Positions 59,303 through 64,000 of a stretch of DNA of 64,000 bases are shown in pieces. Source of the DNA: Pseudoxanthomonas sp. JBR18 (GTDB lineage: Bacteria > Pseudomonadota > Gammaproteobacteria > Xanthomonadales > Xanthomonadaceae). A program made the position numbers and the translations under genes. The stretch is from NCBI RefSeq assembly GCF_028198165.1, contig NZ_CP116339.1, positions 4,532,556 to 4,596,555 on the forward strand, in the 5' to 3' direction. The first letter of the stretch is position 1. The number at the start of each line of letters is the position of its first letter. The notes beneath the pieces are model-generated. The model did not search any database. It was given only the letters and a program-made list of their open reading frames with translations, and had not been told where the DNA came from.

Positions 59303-60817
59303 CTACGGCTTGTACAGGATGTTATGCGTGGCGATCGTCGAATCGCTGCGCTCACCGGCGAAGAACATGCAATTGCCGAAGTCCGGCTTGCATACGGCCC
59401 GGCGGCCCATCGGCATCACCGAGGCCACCTCGAATCCATCCCTGTGCGTCAGCACCTGCTCGCCGTCCAGGTCCGGCGTCTTGACGACGCGCCCATCCTT
59501 CATGTCCATGGGCGTGCTATTGCTCTGCACCACGCTTCCATGCGCCGTGCTGACGCGGCAGCAGTCCTCATATCCGAACGTCATGGCCAGTAGTGGCTTG
59601 TAGGTGCGCTCGCCGGTGGCGATGTCCACGCATTCGACCAGGTCGCCAACTCGCAAGCTGCGCACGAGCCGGCCATCTGGCAGAACGGAATTCCAGTCCA
59701 CGCAGTATGGTAGGTCGGGATCGCCGTAACCAGGATTTGACTGGGCCGGAGATCCGGCAATCGACACGGTATAGCTGGCCTCGGAAAGCGCAGTGGCCCC
59801 GGTGATGTTGAACACGGTCTGAGAGCCGTTCCCGGTGAAGGACCACGTATTGCCGGGTGTCGGAAGGGTGCCGGCGACGCTATCGGGCAGGCGCTCGATC
59901 ACCACGGCGGTCGCGTTGCGCGCGTCGGTCACCGCCTGGATGCGGAGGATGCCAAAGGTGTTGTGCAGGAATTCCCACTCCACACCGGTGGCGTAGCTGT
60001 TCACGCCGTCGTCCTTGATGTCCTGGGGGCCGTCGAATGCCCGGCCCGTGTCGTGCACCGGCCTGGTGCCGCCGGTCTGGTAGAACGGCGTGCCCTTGCC
60101 GCCCAGGCTGGACGGGATGCTGACCAGCTTATAGACCTTCTCGTCCGAGCGCCGGATAGTGCCCACCGGCGGGTTCTTCTCGCCGCTCACCCATGGCTTG
60201 ATCCCGCGAAGCTCCTTCTCCTCCATGTAGATGAGTGAGCCGATCATGGCGCTGGTGAACACGTCCACGTTCGTGCTCACTGCGACCACGCCTGTCGTAG
60301 CAGAGGCCACCATCAGGTAGGCGTCGTTCGTGTTGGGCTGACGGAACGGACCGCGCTTGAACGCGAAGTCCACGATCACAAAGGTGGTGGCGTCCGTGCG
60401 ACGCAGCTCCTTGGGCGCGACGCTGGGATGCACCATGTAGAGCACGTCGGCCGACTGCGTGAACCGCACGTCATAGATCATGCTGCCGATGTACGGCGTG
60501 GCGACCTCCACGATGTTGTTGCTGCCGTCGCGCAACAGCACGCCATCGACCCAGAAACGCAGATAGGCGTCGCCCATCTCGATCAGGTAGTTGATGGTTG
60601 TGGAGTAGATGAAGGGGATGATGCGGGTGGCCCGGTCGCTGTATTTGACCTGCCCCCGGAACATGAAGCCGGGGCGCTTGGCCGCGCCGCCGGTCGGCTT
60701 GGTGATCACGTTCCGGCAGGTCTTCAGGCTTGTGGCGTAGCGGGCCAGATCGATGCGGCCCTGCAGGCCGGGCGAAAGCTCGCCGCCGGATAGGCTGGGC
60801 TGGGTGAATCGTGGCAT
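59303..60817 (-). CDS. Tail nozzle/stabilisation protein, N-terminal half, ending in a Hint (intein-like) domain
   Basis: A 504-residue protein. Residues 1-371 are the nozzle N-half (RFTQPSLSGGELSPGLQGRI; KTCRNVITKPTGGAAKRPGF; VYKLVSIPSSLGG), ending in FTGNGSQTVFNITGATALSE and YTVSIAG, the first strands of the domain that resumes in the next gene. Residues 372-504 form a Hint domain: Cys372, LPDGRLVRSLRVGDLVEC, TAHGSVVQSNSTPMDMKDG, and HN at 498-499, then ILYKP and TAG. The adaptor gene ends one base upstream of this start. Confidence 0.82.
   Translation of the reverse strand: MPRFTQPSLSGGELSPGLQGRIDLARYATSLKTCRNVITKPTGGAAKRPGFMFRGQVKYSDRATRIIPFIYSTTINYLIEMGDAYLRFWVDGVLLRDGSNNIVEVATPYIGSMIYDVRFTQSADVLYMVHPSVAPKELRRTDATTFVIVDFAFKRGPFRQPNTNDAYLMVASATTGVVAVSTNVDVFTSAMIGSLIYMEEKELRGIKPWVSGEKNPPVGTIRRSDEKVYKLVSIPSSLGGKGTPFYQTGGTRPVHDTGRAFDGPQDIKDDGVNSYATGVEWEFLHNTFGILRIQAVTDARNATAVVIERLPDSVAGTLPTPGNTWSFTGNGSQTVFNITGATALSEASYTVSIAGSPAQSNPGYGDPDLPYCVDWNSVLPDGRLVRSLRVGDLVECVDIATGERTYKPLLAMTFGYEDCCRVSTAHGSVVQSNSTPMDMKDGRVVKTPDLDGEQVLTHRDGFEVASVMPMGRRAVCKPDFGNCMFFAGERSDSTIATHNILYKP
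59306..59704 (-). other. Hint (BIL/intein-like) self-processing domain
   Basis: A 133-residue segment from Cys1 (codon 59704-59702) to the amber stop. Block A is CVDWNSVLPDGRLVRSLRVG with the catalytic Cys. The block B region reads SVVQSNSTPMDMKDG, where the usual TxxH is SxxT, so the block B His appears replaced. The end is ATHN followed by ILYKP. HN is the standard intein terminus, but the +1 residue is Ile, not Cys, Ser or Thr, which points to cleavage rather than splicing. No homing endonuclease is present. Confidence 0.75.
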
Positions 60818-60818
60818 G

Positions 60819-61460
60819 TCAGGCCCTCGCCGCCAGGCTTTCGGTCATCGGCCTGACGTTCTGCTCTGCCTGGTTGAACTCGACCGCAGCAGCCTCGCTG
60901 AGCGCGGTCTGATACAGCTGCTTGAGGTTCGGCTTCGCGTTCATGCCGCGGTCGCCGATCATTGGGGGCGCCGCCTCCTCAGCCAACTTGCAGGCCAGGG
61001 CATCCACGAAATGGGGCGGGAAGCGCTCGGTATCGGAGACGCGGCAGATGTAGATGAGCCAGGCCTTTTCCAGGTCGGTCTGTATGCTGGTGCTGCTCTC
61101 GCCGTAGCTGCGCTCGAACTCGTAGGCGTACTGGGCGGACGCCTGCTGGTCGCACCAAATCGACATGCGACGCGTGGCGCGCATTCCCTGTTCGTCCGTG
61201 ACCGCCACCACGCGCAAGCAATCGCTCGGCGTCGAGTAGCGCCACTGCCAACCCGGGAGCGGGGCGTCACCCGCAAGCGCCCCAAGCTGAGCCTTCAGTG
61301 CCCACGGCCAGTTCCGCTCAACCAGCACCAGGTCAGACATTGGATCCCACAGCCGGCCGAACACACGCGCGGCCTTTGACTGGTCGGTGACCGCGGCAAT
61401 GCCGACATCCTGCGCCAGCTTGCCGATGGCCAGGTTGATGATGTCCACCTTGGAGACCAT
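60819..61460 (-). CDS. Head-to-tail adaptor / tail tubular protein A-like
   Basis: A 213-residue protein from ATG 61460 with GAGGAC just ahead (MVSKVDIINLAIGKLAQDVG). Family patterns are SKAARVFGRLWDPMSDLVLV, ERNWPWALKAQLG, YSTPSDCLRVVAV and FVDALACKLAEEAAPPMIGD, as in T7 gp11-like adaptors (helical bundle with a C-terminal hook). It docks the nozzle to the portal. A terminator hairpin separates it from the capsid gene group upstream. Confidence 0.85.
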   Translation of the reverse strand: MVSKVDIINLAIGKLAQDVGIAAVTDQSKAARVFGRLWDPMSDLVLVERNWPWALKAQLGALAGDAPLPGWQWRYSTPSDCLRVVAVTDEQGMRATRRMSIWCDQQASAQYAYEFERSYGESSTSIQTDLEKAWLIYICRVSDTERFPPHFVDALACKLAEEAAPPMIGDRGMNAKPNLKQLYQTALSEAAAVEFNQAEQNVRPMTESLAARA

Positions 61461-61480
61461 GTTCGTCCTCAAAATGCAGA

Positions 61481-61498
61481 GGGCGCCCGAAGGCGCCC
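61481..61498 (-). terminator. GNRA/UUCG-type hairpin terminator upstream of the adaptor gene
   Basis: On the - strand GGGCGCC, TTCG, GGCGCCC: a seven-pair all-G:C stem with a stable UUCG tetraloop, followed by TCTGCATTTTG. It would lower transcription from the capsid genes into the tail genes. Confidence 0.7.
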
Positions 61499-61526
61499 CC
61501 TGTCTGTGCTGCGGTGGTTGGTCGGA

Positions 61527-61868
61527 TTACGCGCTTGCCGAGCGCGAGGCGGTCTCGGCGTCGATGGCGTCCAGCACGCCCTTGCGGTTCTTGCCCTTCG
61601 CTTCCTGCTCGCGGTAGCTGACCAGCTGTTCCGGCTTCAGGGACGCCAGGTCATCGGTGATCTCCGGCACATTCCGCTCCAGGAACGGATCTGCCGGCGG
61701 CTGGGTCGATGCCGGCGGCTGGCTCGAGGAGGCCTTGCCGCCCACCCGCTCCATCCACTTGCCCAGCTCGTCCTCGCTGGCGATCTCGAACTCCGCATTG
61801 TCGGTGCCCGGGACGTGCAGCACGTTGCCGTAGTAGCCCACGGCGATGGCTTTGACTTTGATGCCCAT
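61527..61868 (-). CDS. Small phage protein, possible HeH/LEM-like C-terminus
   Basis: A 113-residue protein with a strong GAGGGAGG ribosome site. It starts GIKVKAIAVGYYGNVLHVPG, has a Pro/Ser-rich linker (SSSQPPASTQPPADPF) and ends in two helices (DLASLKPEQLVSYREQEAKG; KGVLDAIDAETASRS). The terminal part resembles HeH/LEM-type helix-extended-loop-helix motifs in phage head proteins. The role is unknown. It is a structural or decoration candidate because it lies between the cement and adaptor genes. Confidence 0.65.
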   Translation of the reverse strand: MGIKVKAIAVGYYGNVLHVPGTDNAEFEIASEDELGKWMERVGGKASSSQPPASTQPPADPFLERNVPEITDDLASLKPEQLVSYREQEAKGKNRKGVLDAIDAETASRSASA

Positions 61869-61883
61869 GTGTCAGTCCCTCCC

Positions 61884-62306
61884 TCAGACCGTGTAGTTGC
61901 GCGGGTAGGACTTCCAGCGCTGCGGATCCAGCGTCAGGCCGGCGGTGATGGTGCCCGCCGAGACAGTGCCGCCGGTGGTGTAGCTCAGCCGCAGGTACTT
62001 CTCGGCGCCGCTCGGCAGCGGGATGACGACCGGGCCGGCAGCGAAGGCGGCCGGGATGAGCGCCGCGCTCGTCGCCAGGACCGCAGGCGAGGAGAACGCG
62101 GCGTTGTCATCGGTCTGGATCGCCACGGTGACAGTCGGCGAGGTGCCGGCCAGGGTGGTGGGGGTGGTCAGCACCAGATAGACCGGCTGGCCAACACCGA
62201 CATCACGCGCCGCAGCCTTCAGCGGGGTGAGGTCGATCACGTTGGTGGACACGGCGGTCGCAATGGTCTGCGCCGTCGAGAACTCGTTTTTTGCGTCGAG
62301 GAACAT
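61884..62306 (-). CDS. Capsid cement/decoration protein, Bbp16-like
   Basis: A 140-residue beta-rich protein (FLDAKNEFSTAQTIATAVST; AVSTNVIDLTPLKAAARDVG; YLRLSYTTGGTVSAGTITAG) with AGGAGAACC ahead of the start. Size, place directly after the capsid gene and overall pattern match the Bbp16 cement protein of Bordetella phage BPP-1, which stabilises the capsid. Assignment is from memory of the family, not from alignment. Confidence 0.75.
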   Translation of the reverse strand: MFLDAKNEFSTAQTIATAVSTNVIDLTPLKAAARDVGVGQPVYLVLTTPTTLAGTSPTVTVAIQTDDNAAFSSPAVLATSAALIPAAFAAGPVVIPLPSGAEKYLRLSYTTGGTVSAGTITAGLTLDPQRWKSYPRNYTV

Positions 62307-62321
62307 GGTTGGGTTCTCCTG

Positions 62322-63320
62322 TTAGACCACGCGGGCTTCGGTGTTCAGCAGCGCGTCCACGCGGCGGAACGGGACTTCTTCCAGCATCAGAATCCGCTTG
62401 CCAGCGACATCACCCCACGCGAGGGTGCTGTTGGCGATCTTGTTCACGGTCTGGCGACGGAAGAAGGACGACAGGGTGCGATTGCCGTAGAAGCGCGGCG
62501 TCACCCCGGTCAGGCTGTGGATCTTCTCGACGGCCTGAGCGACCAGGTCCAGAAGATCGGCACCGGACGCGGCGTTCTTGGTCAGGGCATTCACATCGAT
62601 GTTCGCGATGCGCACCACATAGCGCCAGTCCTTCATGACCAGGCCGTTCTGCCACTTGTAGTCGTCGATGTAGGCGCGGAAGCGGTTGTTGCTCGCGTCG
62701 AAGGCCCAGTCATCTCCGGAGCCCTTGTTGAACTCAAGGCCCGCCTTCGAGCCCTTGGGGTAGCCGCACCACACGGTGTGATCGGACCAGCCGACCAGCC
62801 ACAGCGAGGTGTTGTTCGAGCCGGTGCCGCCGGCATCGATGATGTTCACCCCGTTGTCCGCACCGGTGATGGTGCTGAAGCGGGGCGCCAGGCCCTGGAT
62901 CTCCTCGCCGTTGGCGGCCACGTTGCCGTAGAACAGTTTCTGGCAGAAGGTCTGGTTCATCGCCTCGATGAAGGCGCGAGCCTCGCTGAGGCGGAAGGCT
63001 GCGGTGTTGCCGTTGAGATCGGCGATGGACTTGTCGATCTCGCACAGTGCGGTCAACTCGCCGAAGGCCTCATCCACCTGCGCGGTGGTGCTCTTGGACT
63101 TCGGGATACCTGCATTCATCTTGCGGTAGTACGCCGCCGGCATGCCGGTGCGCTGGGTCAGGCGGTGGCCGGTGGGCAGATTGCCCTCGTACCACGGGAT
63201 GTCCAGCAGGATTTCGTAGTTCTGCGTCAGCAGTTCCGCGACGTCCGCGGTGTTGCCATCTGGATCCAGGCGCTTCGCCACGTCCACAAGGGTTACTGCA
63301 TCGCCACCGATGGTAGCCAT
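62322..63320 (-). CDS. Major capsid protein, Bbp17-like HK97 fold
   Basis: A 332-residue protein starting MATIGGDAVTLVDVAKRLDP. Features are IPWYEGNLPTGHRLTQRTGM near residue 45, NQTFCQKLFYGNVAANGEEI (spine-helix region), SLWLVGWSDHTVWCGYPKGS, and the C-terminal ILMLEEVPFRRVDALLNTEA, all as in BPP-1-type major capsid proteins with circularly permuted HK97 fold. ATG 63320 has a GGAG site directly after a terminator. No delta-domain extension is seen because a separate scaffold-like gene precedes it. Confidence 0.85.
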   Translation of the reverse strand: MATIGGDAVTLVDVAKRLDPDGNTADVAELLTQNYEILLDIPWYEGNLPTGHRLTQRTGMPAAYYRKMNAGIPKSKSTTAQVDEAFGELTALCEIDKSIADLNGNTAAFRLSEARAFIEAMNQTFCQKLFYGNVAANGEEIQGLAPRFSTITGADNGVNIIDAGGTGSNNTSLWLVGWSDHTVWCGYPKGSKAGLEFNKGSGDDWAFDASNNRFRAYIDDYKWQNGLVMKDWRYVVRIANIDVNALTKNAASGADLLDLVAQAVEKIHSLTGVTPRFYGNRTLSSFFRRQTVNKIANSTLAWGDVAGKRILMLEEVPFRRVDALLNTEARVV

Positions 63321-63336
63321 AGTGCTTTCTCCAATG

Positions 63337-63355
63337 AAAAAGCCCCTTTCGGGGC
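63337..63355 (-). terminator. Terminator between scaffold-like and major capsid genes
   Basis: On the - strand GCCCC, GAAA loop, GGGGC, then TTTTT and CATTGGAGAAAG, the capsid ribosome site. It is a classic intrinsic terminator, weak enough (five pairs) to allow partial read-through, so capsid translation probably relies on read-through or an internal promoter. Confidence 0.75.
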
Positions 63356-63381
63356 CGTGTGGTCAGGGTTGTGTGTCGGTG

Positions 63382-64000
63382 CTATTTGCCGTCGCCGAAC
63401 AGCCGGGTGGCGAGGTCGGTGGACCTGCTGGGCGCGGTGCTACCGCCCAGGCCGTCCATGCCGCTGTCGCGGGCGATGCCTCCGAAGAACGCGAACGCCT
63501 TGATCAGCGCTGGATGGCTTCCCCACCCCAGGTCCTCGAATGCCGCGATCAGTGCCGGGTCGTTCACCGCCCGAACGGCGGTGCGTGCCAGGTCGACATG
63601 CTCGTCGTACTTCTCGCCGAGCTGGGTCTTCGCTTGCGCGCCCCAGTCCTCGATCTGCTGCTGGCGCTGGGCGGTGAGCGCGGCCTGGATCGCTGCGGCG
63701 TCTTCACCGGCGACGCGGGTGTACAGGTCGACGGCCTCCTGGGCCTGTTCCTGCGTCCACCCCTTCGCCTTGAAGAACTCCGTCGCGGTGTTCAGCCGAT
63801 CCCCCTCCAGCGAGAAGCCGTCCGGCAGCTTGAACTGCCCGTACTGCTCCGGTGCGCCGGCGGGCTTGTCTCCGCCCTCCTTCTCCCCGTCCGCGGGCTT
63901 GTCGCCCTTGGCCGGTTCCTGCTTACCACCTTCGTTGCCCTGACCCTCGGAGGTGCCCGGCGCGGTGGCCTGCCCCTCCTGCTGCTTCGCGGCCTCGTTG
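63382..64000 (-). CDS. Scaffold-like head assembly protein (C-terminal part)
   Basis: The last 205 codons are visible, with the start beyond the window. The N-terminal visible part is disordered and rich in Gly, Glu, Lys and Pro (KQEPAKGDKPADGEKEGG). Then come helices (NTATEFFKAKGWTQEQAQEA; DAAAIQAALTAQRQQQIEDW; GAQAKTQLGEKYDEHVDLAR) and a short C-terminal domain ending STDLATRLFGDGK. Place before the capsid gene and the acidic/coiled composition fit a scaffold. It could instead be a capsid-associated protease fusion in its missing part. Confidence 0.7.
   Translation of the reverse strand, partial: NEAAKQQEGQATAPGTSEGQGNEGGKQEPAKGDKPADGEKEGGDKPAGAPEQYGQFKLPDGFSLEGDRLNTATEFFKAKGWTQEQAQEAVDLYTRVAGEDAAAIQAALTAQRQQQIEDWGAQAKTQLGEKYDEHVDLARTAVRAVNDPALIAAFEDLGWGSHPALIKAFAFFGGIARDSGMDGLGGSTAPSRSTDLATRLFGDGK

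Larger units (their letters stand above)
44287..64000 (-). mobile_element. Late-gene end of an integrated podovirus (BPP-1/T7-like structural module), right part outside window
   Basis: From the tRNA fragment to the window end every gene is on the - strand and is phage structural or accessory: scaffold-like, major capsid, cement, adaptor, nozzle, ejection proteins, spike, methyltransferase. The order matches short-tailed phages. Portal, terminase, lysis, replication, repressor and integrase genes are not in view and should lie beyond 64000, along with the complete tRNA-Arg(CCU). I see no frameshifts in the large genes apart from the divided nozzle, so the prophage may be functional. Confidence 0.9.

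Noticed and set aside
44412..64000. A BPP-1-style diversity-generating retroelement
   Set aside because: The capsid genes resemble BPP-1, but there is no reverse transcriptase, no template/variable repeat pair and no C-type-lectin end on the spike in this window.

Overview
The window (about 65-70% G+C by eye) is a Xanthomonadaceae-type gammaproteobacterial chromosome (Xanthomonas / Stenotrophomonas / Pseudoxanthomonas / Lysobacter relatives). It is joined at about 44.3 kb to the late-gene end of an integrated podovirus. The host assignment rests on gene order (kdsD-kdsC-lptCAB-rpoN-hpf-hprK-rapZ-EIIA-HPr-EI-mgtE; algH-ruvX-pyrB; thrA-thrB-thrC) and on REP-like inverted repeats with GTGGGAGCC or GTAGAGCGG heads. 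No species call is possible from this alone.

Region 1 (1-11.2 kb, + strand): Kdo synthesis and LPS transport (kdsD end, kdsC, lptC, lptA, lptB), then rpoN, hpf and a regulatory phosphotransferase set (hprK, rapZ, mannose-class EIIA, HPr, Enzyme I) without any sugar permease, then the Mg2+ channel mgtE. ptsN is absent from its usual place. A 30-codon basic ORF overlaps the ptsI start codon.

Region 2 (11.2-24.8 kb): assorted host genes. These are a lipoprotein esterase, a TPR protein, a peroxiredoxin, a YgjP-type metalloprotease, a periplasmic propeller/GGDEF cyclase, a tyrosine phosphatase, a fructosamine-kinase-like protein, an Rrf2 regulator with its probable oxidoreductase target and operator, a Tat-exported dienelactone hydrolase, an M14 peptidase and several small unknown proteins.

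Region 3 (24.8-38.9 kb): M1 peptidase, pyrB-ruvX-algH, a DJ-1 protein, a flavodoxin-like protein, msrA, a DUF2007 protein, glnS, a Cys-rich lipoprotein, a deaminase, rlmM, a Gfo/Idh oxidoreductase with a decayed paralogue fragment lying between two REP-like elements, and an HD phosphohydrolase.

Region 4 (39.0-44.1 kb, - strand): thrA-thrB-thrC preceded by a threonine/isoleucine-rich leader peptide and hairpins typical of attenuation.

Region 5 (44.29-64 kb, - strand): prophage. The boundary is a 50-bp 3' half of tRNA-Arg(CCU), so the complete tRNA and the integrase should lie beyond the right edge. In transcription order the genes are scaffold-like, major capsid, cement, small unknown, tail adaptor, nozzle N-half with a C-terminal Hint (intein-like) domain, nozzle C-half, gp13-like, gp14-like, lytic transglycosylase ejection protein, a 2224-residue polyvalent ejection protein with a zeta-toxin-like kinase and an HExxH protease-like motif, tail spike, and a methyltransferase with a polysaccharide-binding-like tail. 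The capsid and cement proteins resemble those of Bordetella phage BPP-1.

The most unusual points are the Hint domain that divides one tail nozzle protein into two same-frame ORFs separated by a single amber codon, and the kinase/protease-bearing giant virion protein.
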